Notes under the pieces: generated by a model
What the model was told of the DNA's origin: nothing
Database searches by the model: none
The model's input: only the letters and a program-made list of their open reading frames with translations
Program-made: the position numbers and the translations under genes
Part shown: in pieces, positions 34,485 through 42,638 of the stretch
Layout: each line of letters begins with the position of its first letter
How positions within the stretch are numbered: position 1 is the first letter of the stretch
Assembly (NCBI GenBank): GCA_002730795.1
Contig: PCAX01000063.1
Location: 1-42,877, forward strand
DNA from: Chloroflexota bacterium
GTDB taxonomy: Bacteria; Chloroflexota; Dehalococcoidia; Lucifugimonadales; Lucifugimonadaceae
DNA: 42,877 nucleotides
Reading direction: 5' to 3'

Positions 34485-35555
34485 TTAAAGTGAAAAAATT
34501 TGTTGTCGCCGTTTAATAAGTAAAAAAATAAAAAACGGTGCTCCAGCGAGAGCTGTTACCATACCCACTCGCAGCTCAGCTGGTGAAACCAATGTCCGTG
34601 CCAAAGTATCCGCAATCAACATAAATATTGACCCTGTCAAAAATGCGAGTGGCAATAAAACCCTATGATCGGGACCCAATATAATCCTAACCACGTGAGG
34701 AACCACCAATCCTACAAAGGCAATAATACCCGTGTATGCAACAGCAACACTAGTAACAATAGAAGCCACAATTAATAAAAAATTTCTGACTAAACCTACT
34801 CTTATCCCTAATGCTTGGGCTTGGTCTTCACCCACTAATATAAGGTTTAAATCTCTTGCAAAAAAAATCGAAACAATAACTGGAACAATAATAAGCGGCC
34901 CCACCAATTTAACTGTGTCCCAACGAGTGGAATCAAATCCACCAGCAAGCCAAAACATCATTTGCCGTTGGGCATCTATATCACCCGAAAAAAGAACTAC
35001 AGCAGAAATAATAGAGTTAAGAAAAGCTCCAATTGCTATCCCTGCCAGAAGAAGCGTTGGGACAGAAACACCACCTCCAGAAGAAGCAATCAAAAAAACG
35101 AGTGTCATTGCCACTAAAGACCCCACAAAAGCAAATCCTGGAATAGCCCAAATCGAATACAGTGCAGCCCCGGTTGATATGGCAATTACCGCACCAACTG
35201 CGCCACCTGCTGAAACTCCAATTATTCCAGGGTCAGCCATGTTGTTCCGAAAAACACCCTGCATTATTACTCCTGCTGATGAAAGTCCTCCACCAACAAG
35301 TAATGCCATTGATATTCTAGGTATACGGATATTTTCAATTATTGCCCGATGGGTGTTTGGAACCTCTATAGTATTAATGCCCGTAAGACCAATGAAAAAT
35401 CCAACTGTTGACCTTATGGAGACATCGTAAGGACCCAATCCTGTAGCTACGATCACGGAAAATATTCCGATAATTCCAAGAATTACTGTCCCACCCACAA
35501 TCCTGATGGGAATCGAAAAACTATTTATTGGTCTGTGTACTGTAATGCGCAGCAC
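34485..35555 (-). CDS. btuC: cobalamin/iron FecCD-family ABC permease
   Basis: 356 residues with about ten membrane segments. The family core RIPRISMALLVGGGLSSAG, then VIMQGVFRNNMADPGIIG, and the coupling region LGEDQAQALGIRVG are all present. The GTG start at 35555 has GAGAGG 8 bases upstream. It is the first gene after the cobalamin riboswitch (aptamer end about 90 bases upstream). Together with btuF and btuD it forms a complete importer. Confidence 0.92.
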   Translation of the reverse strand: MLRITVHRPINSFSIPIRIVGGTVILGIIGIFSVIVATGLGPYDVSIRSTVGFFIGLTGINTIEVPNTHRAIIENIRIPRISMALLVGGGLSSAGVIMQGVFRNNMADPGIIGVSAGGAVGAVIAISTGAALYSIWAIPGFAFVGSLVAMTLVFLIASSGGGVSVPTLLLAGIAIGAFLNSIISAVVLFSGDIDAQRQMMFWLAGGFDSTRWDTVKLVGPLIIVPVIVSIFFARDLNLILVGEDQAQALGIRVGLVRNFLLIVASIVTSVAVAYTGIIAFVGLVVPHVVRIILGPDHRVLLPLAFLTGSIFMLIADTLARTLVSPAELRVGMVTALAGAPFFIFLLIKRRQQIFSL

Positions 35556-35642
35556 TATCCAATCCTCTCACGATCAGAAATACAATGAAAAGCATAGCTT
35601 CACCGAATAACTCAATCGCTGCCATGTCGTCATATTTTTGCT

Positions 35643-35800
35643 TTGAAAGGTTTCCTGACTTACGGATACTCGAAACATTTTCAAGTTCGTTAAATCCACT
35701 CAGAAAATCATCCTGGTAGTGAATGAAACGATTAAACCCGTTCACAGTGGCGCTACCGCAGCGGCTTCTCACCGCTTTCCCCTTTTTATCTGAGCCTACT
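35643..35800 (-). ncRNA. cobalamin riboswitch
   Basis: On the minus strand the leader shows the conserved elements in order: AAAAAGGGGAA, then the hairpin GCGGTGAGAAGCCGC, GCGCCACTGTGAACGGG, and the B12 box AAGTCAGGAAACC at 35661-35649. This order and spacing match the adenosylcobalamin-type aptamer. The following 90 bases lead to btuC, so it should lower expression of the B12 importer when B12 is plentiful. No T-tract terminator is seen in the platform, which favours translational control. A 103-codon open frame crosses the aptamer but is not a gene. Confidence 0.93.
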
Positions 35801-35982
35801 AAAATGGACACACAGATAGCCAAAACACTCAAGTTCAGGACGATGCTAACCCAATATAAATAATAGTCAATAATTAATCGGGGATAAAATCAAAAGAACA
35901 AAATAAAAATGAACACATTAGAGTAAAAATGTTAAAATAAAAATTGTGGAACAATTATCAACTGATAGTCAGGAATAATTAA

Positions 35983-36240
35983 ATGTCACCAACATCGGAC
36001 AAAAAGCTACGAAAATCGGGTAATAAAAAGAAAATCTCTAAAGAGGTTGTTTCAAGCAAAAAAGGTCAATGCGTACATCATTGGTCAATAGAACCCCCGA
36101 ACGGCACGATAAGTGTCGGCCGTTGTAAGCTTTGCGGAGAATCAAGAGAGTTCCGGAATTCCTTCGAATATTCTTCGTGGTACGGTAGCAAAACTCCGCA
36201 AGATGGGGATTCTGAATCATCAGAAAAAAAATCAGGTTAA
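35983..36240 (+). CDS. small zinc-ribbon-like protein
   Basis: 85 residues. A lysine-rich N terminus (about 25 residues) precedes a compact core: CVHHWSIEPPNG, then VGRCKLCGESREFRNSFEYSSW. The Cys-x-His-His and Cys-x-x-Cys could form one zinc site. The tail is acidic and Ser-rich. AGGA sits 8 bases before the ATG. The pattern resembles small proteins conserved in Chloroflexota and some actinobacteria that lack a known role. It converges on cofE with a 4-base gap. A nucleic-acid or protein-binding role is plausible but unproven. Confidence 0.7.
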   Translation: MSPTSDKKLRKSGNKKKISKEVVSSKKGQCVHHWSIEPPNGTISVGRCKLCGESREFRNSFEYSSWYGSKTPQDGDSESSEKKSG

Positions 36241-36244
36241 TTGT

Positions 36245-36994
36245 TTATCTAAATAAATCCTCTGTATTAGAGCGTTTCAATACTTGCCATCCAACATCAG
36301 AGCCGTCTGGTCTCATTCCTCGTACTATCGCTATAGGGATTCCGCCAGATTCACCCATAACTAGTTGGGCAGCGGAAGCAATTTCATCTCCAATTGCAAC
36401 CATGCTACTTTCCAAAGTTTTTCCAACATCATCTTTAGTGCCTCTTAAATCAACCAAAGGATTGATACCCGAAACGCCTAAAGCTACGTTGACGGATCCT
36501 TTTCTCCACGGTCTGTTGAAAGAATCCGAAATTATTACACCTACCTCTAAACCATAAATACTTTTAATCCTCTCCCTGATTTCCATTGCGGTCCTGTCTG
36601 GATTTTCTGGTAATTTCAAAAAAATGCCGTCACCAAAAACATTAGATCTATCTATACCTGCATTAGCACATATAAAACCGTGATGTGTTTCCACAATTAA
36701 CACACCAGGAGCCGATCTCACGATCCTAATTGATTCACTTAGTATTAATTCTACTAACCTTGGGTCCTTGTTTACCTCTTTAGCCAATTGAAGAGCCGTT
36801 TCGGACGGTTTTACATCCGAAATTTTTACTGAACGACCTTCAATCTTAGATATTATTTTTTGCCCTATAACAATTATGTCTCCATCAATCACTTTGGCCA
36901 GATCAAACAATAAATCCACAATATACGAAGCCCCACGATCTGACTCATATATTGAAGGAAAATTGTTTACTGGTATGATTTTTATTTGAGACAA
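36245..36994 (-). CDS. cofE: coenzyme F420-0:L-glutamate ligase
   Basis: 249 residues of CofE type. VVIGQKIISKIEG-like GDIIVIGQKIISKIEGR, PGVLIVETHHGFICANAGIDRSN, IISDSFNRPWRKG and GDEIASAAQLVMGESGG are the conserved GTP, metal and substrate regions. The enzyme adds gamma-linked glutamates to F420-0. It is stand-alone, without the nitroreductase-like domain found in actinobacterial FbiB. F420 use by the organism is implied, although no other F420 gene is in the window. The TTG start at 36994 has no clear ribosome binding site. It is divergent from an SDR across a 25-bp inverted repeat. Confidence 0.92.
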   Translation of the reverse strand: MSQIKIIPVNNFPSIYESDRGASYIVDLLFDLAKVIDGDIIVIGQKIISKIEGRSVKISDVKPSETALQLAKEVNKDPRLVELILSESIRIVRSAPGVLIVETHHGFICANAGIDRSNVFGDGIFLKLPENPDRTAMEIRERIKSIYGLEVGVIISDSFNRPWRKGSVNVALGVSGINPLVDLRGTKDDVGKTLESSMVAIGDEIASAAQLVMGESGGIPIAIVRGMRPDGSDVGWQVLKRSNTEDLFR

Positions 36995-37051
36995 ATTAAT
37001 AATTACTAGACCCGTTTACATATTATTTTATTGGATAGGCAAAATATACAA

Positions 37052-37076
37052 TTTGTTTTGTAGGTCACAAAACAAA
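37052..37076. promoter_or_regulatory. 25-bp inverted repeat between cofE and SDR
   Basis: TTTGTTTTGT and ACAAAACAAA are perfect reverse complements separated by AGGTC. The site lies 28 bases before the SDR start and about 57 bases before cofE, in the only gap between these divergent genes. It looks like a dimeric regulator site; as RNA it would give a 10-bp hairpin without a T tract. Confidence 0.5.
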
Positions 37077-37104
37077 ATAACACTAATAATTAAAGAGGAA
37101 GTTC

Positions 37105-37881
37105 ATGGATTTAAAGATTTCAGGAAAGCACGCGTTGGTAACTGGAGGCAGTCGAGGATTGGGTAAACAATCGGCTATAGCACTAGGGAACGAAGGTGTA
37201 AATGTTTCTATATGTGCACGGGGAGAAAACGATTTGGCCAACGCTACGAAGAAATTAGAAAAACTTGGAATATCTGTTTCAGGTTTTTTGGCCGATCTTT
37301 CGAAAAAAGGGTCAGCAAAAAAGATATTTTCTGAAGTAACTAAAAATAGTGGACCCATTGACATTTTGGTTAACAACGTAGGAGGCAGTTTGGGGACATC
37401 AGATATTGTCGGATCAACGATGGACGATTTTGAGCGTGTAATGAACGTAAATTTATGGTCTGCTGTGGAGCTGATGAAACTCGTGATACCGGATATGAAA
37501 AAAAATAAATGGGGAAGAATTGTTAATATATCGTCGATATATGGCCGAGAATTTGGAGGAACAGCACCATACATGACCGCGAAGGCAGCAATGATTGCCG
37601 CTAGTAAACATGCTTCTCAAACGTTGGCAACTACAGGGATTACCGTAAATTCCGTATCCCCAGGATCAATATGGTTTGAAGGTGGTTCATGGGATAATTT
37701 TGTTAATTCTAACACCCAAAAAACAGTGACCAGTTTTATTGAAAAAAATTTACCTATGGGAAAATTCGGTTGGCCCGAACCTATAGGGGCCACGGTAGCA
37801 TTTCTGTCCTCTCAAAATGCCGATTTAATAACCGGAGCATGTATAAATGTCGACGGAGGACAATCCCATAATCTATTCTAG
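37105..37881 (+). CDS. SDR family oxidoreductase
   Basis: 258 residues: TGGSRGLGKQ (cofactor loop with Arg, suggesting NADP), NNVGG at about residue 90, catalytic serine in NISSIYG, YMTAKAA with Tyr/Lys, and LITGACINVDGG. GAGGAAG precedes the ATG at good spacing. It resembles 3-oxoacyl-ACP reductase-like SDRs, but no fatty acid genes are adjacent, so the substrate is open. It ends 49 bases before the convergent rplL; a hairpin lies in the gap. Confidence 0.93.
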   Translation: MDLKISGKHALVTGGSRGLGKQSAIALGNEGVNVSICARGENDLANATKKLEKLGISVSGFLADLSKKGSAKKIFSEVTKNSGPIDILVNNVGGSLGTSDIVGSTMDDFERVMNVNLWSAVELMKLVIPDMKKNKWGRIVNISSIYGREFGGTAPYMTAKAAMIAASKHASQTLATTGITVNSVSPGSIWFEGGSWDNFVNSNTQKTVTSFIEKNLPMGKFGWPEPIGATVAFLSSQNADLITGACINVDGGQSHNLF

Positions 37882-37885
37882 AACA

Positions 37886-37915
37886 AATAACTGGGTTGGT
37901 ACTTTCACAGTTATT
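37886..37915. terminator. hairpin between convergent SDR and rplL
   Basis: AATAACTG and CAGTTATT form an 8-bp stem across a 14-base loop, just after both stop codons. It is suited to bidirectional termination by position, but no clear T tract follows on either strand, so efficiency is doubtful. Confidence 0.35.
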
Positions 37916-37930
37916 CTCTCCGAAATAGAC

Positions 37931-38305
37931 CTACGATAATTCGACAGTGGCTCCTGCCTCTTCGAGTTTTGTTTTTGCACTGTCGGCGTCTTCCTTAGAA
38001 GCACCTTCAAGAACCGCTTTAGGTGCAGCTTCCACGAGGTCTTTCGCTTCCTTTAACCCCAAAGGGGTCAATTCTCTCACTGCCTTAATAACTGCGATCT
38101 TCTTTGCACCAAATTCTTTCAATACGACATCAAAACTATCTTTTTCTTCTTCCGCAGCCGAAGCTTCAGTTGGGGCTGCGGCAACCGCAACAGGAGCAGC
38201 GGCACTTACTCCAAATTCATCTTCTAGTGCGGTTACCAGATCAGAAAGGTCTAGCACCGACATCTTTTTAATCTCCTCTATTAATTCTTCCTTTGTCATT
38301 GGCAT
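37931..38305 (-). CDS. rplL: 50S ribosomal protein L7/L12
   Basis: 124 residues: N-terminal dimerisation domain (LIEEIKKMSVLDLSDLVTALE), an Ala/Pro-rich hinge (about residues 36-53) and the conserved C-terminal domain (AAKIAVIK-type GAKKIAVIKAVRELTPLGLKEAKDLV). It forms the flexible stalk that recruits translation factors, bound to L10, which is encoded 38 bases upstream. It is the last gene of the minus-strand translation cluster in this window; the RNA polymerase genes rpoB/rpoC that often follow are absent and replaced by a convergent SDR. Confidence 0.98.
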   Translation of the reverse strand: MPMTKEELIEEIKKMSVLDLSDLVTALEDEFGVSAAAPVAVAAAPTEASAAEEEKDSFDVVLKEFGAKKIAVIKAVRELTPLGLKEAKDLVEAAPKAVLEGASKEDADSAKTKLEEAGATVELS

Positions 38306-38343
38306 TTTGTTTACTCCTATAATTTTGTTAGTTCAATTATTAA

Positions 38344-38871
38344 TTACGACTGTGTTTGTTGTTTTTCAATATGATTTTTTAACACCGATGATAGTGCTCT
38401 TATTGGTCCCCCCATAACTGTTACTAAAGAAACTATTGGGCTATTCAAAGATCCAATCATTTTAGATAACAGCTCATCCTTTGCCGGAATTTTAGCTAAT
38501 TTGTTTACTTGATCAGAATTTAAAATATTTCCTTCAAACCAACCACCTATCACCCGTACCGGTAGTGAATTATCTTCGGCATGTTTTACGAGTGCTTTAG
38601 CCGCCAATGCACTATCTGAATTCGTGGTCAAAAACCCTATAGGTCCATCAATAAAAGTTTTTATTTCTGGTTTACCACAATCATCCGCGGCAATTCTTGC
38701 AAAGGTATTTTTAACAATCTTAAATTGTGCGTCACTACGTTTAATCGTTTTCCTTAGTTCTCCCATATCAGAGACATCGATACCACGATATTCGGCAGCT
38801 ACGATTAGAGAAGACGAGGCAAAGAGCTCCGACATTTCTCTGACTGTCTTCTGTCCTCTTTCGGTCGGCAT
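38344..38871 (-). CDS. rplJ: 50S ribosomal protein L10
   Basis: 175 residues. The globular N-terminal domain (SSLIVAAEYRGIDVSDMGELRKTIKRSDAQFKI region, with the TFARIA helix) and the C-terminal helix that binds L7/L12 are present. It is anchored to 23S rRNA at the stalk base. The gene is preceded by a 200-base leader containing the L10 leader RNA and an intrinsic terminator, so expression of rplJ-rplL is likely autoregulated. AGGAG lies before the ATG. Confidence 0.97.
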   Translation of the reverse strand: MPTERGQKTVREMSELFASSSLIVAAEYRGIDVSDMGELRKTIKRSDAQFKIVKNTFARIAADDCGKPEIKTFIDGPIGFLTTNSDSALAAKALVKHAEDNSLPVRVIGGWFEGNILNSDQVNKLAKIPAKDELLSKMIGSLNSPIVSLVTVMGGPIRALSSVLKNHIEKQQTQS

Positions 38872-38903
38872 TTAAACTCCTAGTTTCAGAATATCAATCT
38901 AAT

Positions 38904-38929
38904 AAAAAAACCCCGGGACTTTTCCGAGG
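38904..38929 (-). terminator. intrinsic terminator/attenuator before rplJ
   Basis: On the minus strand CCTCGG pairs with CCGGGG across AAAAGTC, followed by seven T residues. It lies inside the L10 leader, 33 bases before rplJ. CCGAGG at 38976-38971 is a perfect complement of its first arm, so an antiterminator fold is possible. Confidence 0.8.
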
Positions 38930-39035
38930 TTCTCACAATGGGTCAACAGGGACATTAACTTCCATGGCGGCCTCGGCAGGCTAAAAAAATTAATCCCAAT
39001 GGGAACCTACTGTCTCGGACCTATAAATTATTCTT
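38904..39035 (-). ncRNA. ribosomal protein L10 leader RNA
   Basis: The minus strand between rplA and rplJ contains CCGAGACAGTAGG and AGCCTGCCGAGGCC, the paired conserved core of L10 leaders: GTAGG pairs with CCTGC around a small stem-loop TCCCATTGGGA. L10-(L7/L12) binding to this structure controls the downstream genes in many bacteria. Here the element ends in a terminator (38904-38929), and the core CCGAGG can instead pair with the terminator arm. Confidence 0.85.
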
Positions 39036-39079
39036 GCTGGTCTAATTCTACATAATCATCAATAAACCTTGTTAGCTTA

Positions 39080-39796
39080 TTATGATTCTTTGACTCCAAT
39101 TTTTTCCATTTCCTGCAAATCCAACTTTATGCCTGGACCCATCGTTGTACAAATCGTAGCCGATTTAATGAATTGCCCTTTAATACCGTCCGGTTTCGAT
39201 CTCAATAATGTGTCATACACACTCGTCAGATTGTCCAAAATTTGCTCTGCGTTAAACTCTATAGTACCGATTCGTACGTGAACATTCGCCCCTTTATCCA
39301 ATTTAATCTCTGCCCTACCTTGTTTATTACTAGATATAGCAGATTCAATATTGTCTGCCTGAACAACAGTTCCGGTCCTAGGATTAGGCATTAATCCTTT
39401 CCGGCCCAAATATCGACCAAGGCGACCTATTTTTGACATTTGATCAGGTGTAGCTATTGCAACGTCAAAATCGGACCATCCGCCCTCTATTTTTTTTATT
39501 AAGTCATCGTCGACTATATAGTCAGCGCCAGCATCCTTGGCTACCCTAGCTGCATCTCCATCTGCAAAAACACAAACCTTAACATTTTTGCCCGTACCGT
39601 GCGGTAGAGGTGCAATTTCACGTATTTGTTGATCAGCATGCCTAGGATCAGCACCCGTAGCAACATGCAATTCAACAGCTTCCGGAAATGTGGAAGAGGC
39701 GTGTTCTTTAGCCTTCGTTACAGCATCTTCAGGAGAATAATAACCTAGCCCCACATCATTGATCGCTGCATTATATCTTTTACTATGTTTTGACAT
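39080..39796 (-). CDS. rplA: 50S ribosomal protein L1
   Basis: 238 residues. The L1 signature is seen in the middle (VAIATPDQMSKIGRLGRYLGRKGLMPNPRTGTV), with VELHVATGADPRHADQQIRE earlier; both domains are complete. It binds 23S rRNA at the L1 stalk and can repress its own operon. It lies 42 bases after rplK. AGGCAAG-like sequence precedes the ATG. Confidence 0.98.
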   Translation of the reverse strand: MSKHSKRYNAAINDVGLGYYSPEDAVTKAKEHASSTFPEAVELHVATGADPRHADQQIREIAPLPHGTGKNVKVCVFADGDAARVAKDAGADYIVDDDLIKKIEGGWSDFDVAIATPDQMSKIGRLGRYLGRKGLMPNPRTGTVVQADNIESAISSNKQGRAEIKLDKGANVHVRIGTIEFNAEQILDNLTSVYDTLLRSKPDGIKGQFIKSATICTTMGPGIKLDLQEMEKIGVKES

Positions 39797-39838
39797 CTTG
39801 CCTCCGTTTTATATACCGTAATTCACCGAGATATGTTT

Positions 39839-40261
39839 TTATTCAATTTCAATACCCATACTTTTAGCAGAACCTGAAATGATTTTTATAGCGGCATCTA
39901 TATCAGAAGCATTTAAATCAGACATTTTCGTCTCAGCTATTTCCTTAACTTGGCGCTGAGTTATTTTCCCTATAATTTCCAGCCCGGGACTTCCTGAAGC
40001 CGATTCAACACCTGCAGCTTTTTTAATCAGGTCAGATGCCGGAGGAGTTTTTAACAACATATCAAATGAACGATCAGCGTACACAGTCAATTCTACGGGG
40101 ATTATATTACCCACTAATTCTTTGGTGCGTTCGTTATATTCCTTAACAAACTGCATTATATTCACTCCTGCCTGACCCAAAGCTGGTCCCACCGGTGGTG
40201 CAGGAGATGCCTGACCTGCCTGTAATTGCAATTTGAGAATGTTGTCTATTTTTTTTGCCAA
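39839..40261 (-). CDS. rplK: 50S ribosomal protein L11
   Basis: 140 residues: LQLQAGQASPAPPVGPALGQAGVNIMQF is the conserved N-terminal proline-rich region, and the C-terminal rRNA-binding domain ends with GSAKSMGIEIE. It forms the GTPase-associated centre with L10 and L7/L12. It lies 30 bases after nusG in the usual secE-nusG-rplK-rplA order. Confidence 0.98.
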   Translation of the reverse strand: MAKKIDNILKLQLQAGQASPAPPVGPALGQAGVNIMQFVKEYNERTKELVGNIIPVELTVYADRSFDMLLKTPPASDLIKKAAGVESASGSPGLEIIGKITQRQVKEIAETKMSDLNASDIDAAIKIISGSAKSMGIEIE

Positions 40262-40291
40262 TTAATTTAACCTCTTAACGACCTTTACCGT

Positions 40292-40858
40292 TTATGTTTT
40301 TTCCAATTGTAAGAAATCAAGTTCAACTGGAGTTTCTCGCCCAAAAAATGAAACATGAACCCTGACCTTCCCCCTATCTTCAAATACTTCATCAACTGTC
40401 CCCATAAAATCAACAAAAGGACCATCCTTAATCCTTACCCCATCACCTTCAGAAAATCCAATTTTTACATGCCGGACATCGGATTGCATTCTGTTTATTA
40501 TTCTATCAACTTCGTGTTGTTCTATTGGTATGGGCTTAGGTCGATTTTCATGTGCGTCCTCAGACGAGATAAATCCTGTAACACCTGGGGTATTACGAAC
40601 AATATACCAAGATTCATCATCCATGAACATATGTACAATTAAATAACCTGCATACATCTTTTTTTCCACTTCAACACGTTCCCCGTCTCTTATCTCCACT
40701 TCGACTTCGGTTGGAACTACGACCTCAAGAATTCTATCTTTGACATCCATCGTTTCAATCCTCTGACGTAGATTTTTCTGGACTTTATCCTCCTGTCCAG
40801 AGTACGTGTGTACTATATACCATCGGGATTGTTCCTTGGCGTTAATTTCTGAAGTCAT
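40292..40858 (-). CDS. nusG: transcription termination/antitermination protein NusG
   Basis: 188 residues: the NGN domain begins with RWYIVHTYSGQEDKVQKNL, NTPGVTGFI is the conserved core end, and the C-terminal KOW domain reads GDGVRIKDGPFVDFMGTV. It couples RNA polymerase to ribosomes or Rho. It lies 9 bases after secE and upstream of rplK, the standard arrangement. Confidence 0.98.
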   Translation of the reverse strand: MTSEINAKEQSRWYIVHTYSGQEDKVQKNLRQRIETMDVKDRILEVVVPTEVEVEIRDGERVEVEKKMYAGYLIVHMFMDDESWYIVRNTPGVTGFISSEDAHENRPKPIPIEQHEVDRIINRMQSDVRHVKIGFSEGDGVRIKDGPFVDFMGTVDEVFEDRGKVRVHVSFFGRETPVELDFLQLEKT

Positions 40859-40867
40859 GTGTTATTC

Positions 40868-41101
40868 CTATGTACCTGAAAGTAGAGCCATTAGCCTTGA
40901 AAATACATAATCCACTATACCTAAAAAGATACCAATAGTTATTGAAAGTCCCAAGACCAAAATAGTTAATCGTGTAGCTTCTTGCCTGCTGGGCCACGAC
41001 ACTTTCCGTAATTCAGCGAAAACTTCGCCAAAAAAACGGAATACAGAAAATCGATCGGATCGCCGTATGCCTCTTGATAAGGGTGTATTATTGCGGGCCA
41101 A
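40868..41101 (-). CDS. secE: preprotein translocase subunit SecE
   Basis: 77 residues. A basic N terminus is followed by FFGEVFAELRKVSWPSRQEA, the amphipathic helix with the SecE hallmark KVSWPS, and one membrane helix (about residues 47-70). It clamps SecY in the membrane channel. It lies 10 bases after rpmG and 9 before nusG. Confidence 0.97.
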   Translation of the reverse strand: MARNNTPLSRGIRRSDRFSVFRFFGEVFAELRKVSWPSRQEATRLTILVLGLSITIGIFLGIVDYVFSRLMALLSGT

Positions 41102-41111
41102 CTAAAATTTC

Positions 41112-41279
41112 CTATCTTCGTTCTCTAAACGTACTCCTAGTTCGGCACGTTCGGCAGTACTTACTTAGTTCAATGCGATCCGGAGTATTCCGACGGTTTT
41201 TTTCCGTATTATAACTATATTTTTTGCATTCAGTACACGTCAAAACGACCAAAGTACGAACAGCGCTTTTCTTTGCCAT
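41112..41279 (-). CDS. rpmG: 50S ribosomal protein L33
   Basis: A 55-codon gene. The translation starts MAKKSAVRTLVVLTCTEC and includes KYSYNTEKNRRNTPDRIELSKYC, matching L33. Two CxxC pairs (CTEC and CRTC) show the zinc-binding form. It lies between tuf and secE, a common location, 10 bases before secE. The 89 bases between tuf and rpmG hold a short hairpin (41303-41316). Confidence 0.96.
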   Translation of the reverse strand: MAKKSAVRTLVVLTCTECKKYSYNTEKNRRNTPDRIELSKYCRTCRTRSTFRERR

Positions 41280-41302
41280 TTAAGCCTTTTAAACAAACCT
41301 AC

Positions 41303-41316
41303 GTCTCTCTCGAGAC
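41303..41316 (-). other. 5-bp hairpin with GAGA loop between tuf and rpmG
   Basis: GTCTC-GAGA-GAGAC on the minus strand. No T tract follows, so it may be a processing site or a partial terminator between the highly expressed tuf and the downstream genes. Confidence 0.3.
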
Positions 41317-41368
41317 AAATCCCTAATTTTTTTAGGTGTAAATATCCCAAATCCAAACGATAATTTAA

Positions 41369-42568
41369 TTATTCCAATACCTTTGTTACAACACCTGAAC
41401 CAACTGTTCGACCACCTTCACGTATTGCAAACCTTAGGTTTTCCTCCATAGCAACAGGATACATAAGGGACACTTCCATTTCAGTATTATCTCCAGGCAT
41501 CACCATCTCCATTCCGTCTGGTAACTTTATTTCTCCAGTTACGTCCGTAGTCCTTATATAAAACTGAGGTTTATATCCTGAGAAAAATGGAGTATGCCTT
41601 CCTCCTTCTTCTTTAGTTAAAACATAGACCTGCGCTTTAGCTTTAGTATGAGGAGCCAAAGATCCAGGCTTAGCGAGAACAGCTCCTCTCGCAACATCCT
41701 CTCTTTCAATACCCCGTACTAGGCATCCAACTGCATCTCCCGGTTGACCTTCGTCAAGAGTTTTATGAAACATTTCCACTCCTGTGACTACCGTTGATGT
41801 ATTTTGCCCAAATCCAATAATGTCAATTGTTTCCCCAGTTTTAACCACGCCTCGTTCAACTCTCCCTGTAAGTACAGTTCCCCTGCCTTTAATACTGAAA
41901 ACATCTTCAACAGGCATGAGAAACGGTTGATCAGTAGGCCTATCAGGAATAGGAATATAATCATCCACAGATTTCATAAGGTTGTGAATTGCCTCTACCC
42001 ATTTATTACTACCGTCCTCATGATTCTCCAAGGCCTCTAACGCACTTACACGAACTATTGGAATATCATCACCAGGAAAATCGTAATCAGAAAGCAGTTC
42101 CCTGATCTCGAGCTCAACCAATTCAAGCAACTCTTCATCATCCATCATATCGGACTTATTCAGTGCCACAACCAGCCTGGGTACATTAACCTGCCGCGCC
42201 AATAGAATATGCTCCCTAGTCTGCGGCATAGGACCATCTGGCGCAGCCACAACCAAGATAGCTCCATCCATTTGGGCTGCACCGGTAATCATATTTTTAA
42301 TATAATCAGCGTGCCCGGGACAATCTACGTGGGCATAATGGCGATTTTCAGTCTCATATTCAGTGTGAGTCGTCGCGATAGTTACCCCTCTTTCACGTTC
42401 TTCTGGGGCATTGTCAATCTCATCAAAACCTTTCGCAGTAACGTTTTCATTCGTTTGGGATAAAACATGAGTGATCGCCGCCGTCAAGGTGGTTTTACCA
42501 TGATCAACGTGACCAATTGTCCCTACATTTACATGTGGTTTACTACGATCAAATACTTTTTTAGCCAT
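41369..42568 (-). CDS. tuf: translation elongation factor Tu
   Basis: 399 residues from ATG 42568 (MAKKVFDRSKPHVNVGTIGH), preceded by AAAGAGAA; an upstream in-frame TTG would use the binding site itself as codons and is rejected. G1 GHVDHGKT, G3 DCPGH, G4 NKSD and the C-terminal domains with GRTVGSGVVTKVLE are intact. It delivers aminoacyl-tRNA to the ribosome. Two tRNA genes lie directly upstream, the common tRNA-tuf arrangement. Confidence 0.99.
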   Translation of the reverse strand: MAKKVFDRSKPHVNVGTIGHVDHGKTTLTAAITHVLSQTNENVTAKGFDEIDNAPEERERGVTIATTHTEYETENRHYAHVDCPGHADYIKNMITGAAQMDGAILVVAAPDGPMPQTREHILLARQVNVPRLVVALNKSDMMDDEELLELVELEIRELLSDYDFPGDDIPIVRVSALEALENHEDGSNKWVEAIHNLMKSVDDYIPIPDRPTDQPFLMPVEDVFSIKGRGTVLTGRVERGVVKTGETIDIIGFGQNTSTVVTGVEMFHKTLDEGQPGDAVGCLVRGIEREDVARGAVLAKPGSLAPHTKAKAQVYVLTKEEGGRHTPFFSGYKPQFYIRTTDVTGEIKLPDGMEMVMPGDNTEMEVSLMYPVAMEENLRFAIREGGRTVGSGVVTKVLE

Positions 42569-42638
42569 TTTATTCTCTTTCAAGCCTTCACAGGAATCAG
42601 TTTAAAATTTTATCTTTTCCAAGATTTACCATCTACAT

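Noticed and set aside
35521..35832. 103-codon minus-strand open frame upstream of btuC
   Set aside because: It runs through the cobalamin riboswitch and into the btuC start; the codons do not resemble a protein family, and the RNA motifs explain the sequence.
42568..42583. Upstream TTG start for tuf
   Set aside because: It would translate the Shine-Dalgarno region; the conserved MAKKVF start fits EF-Tu length.
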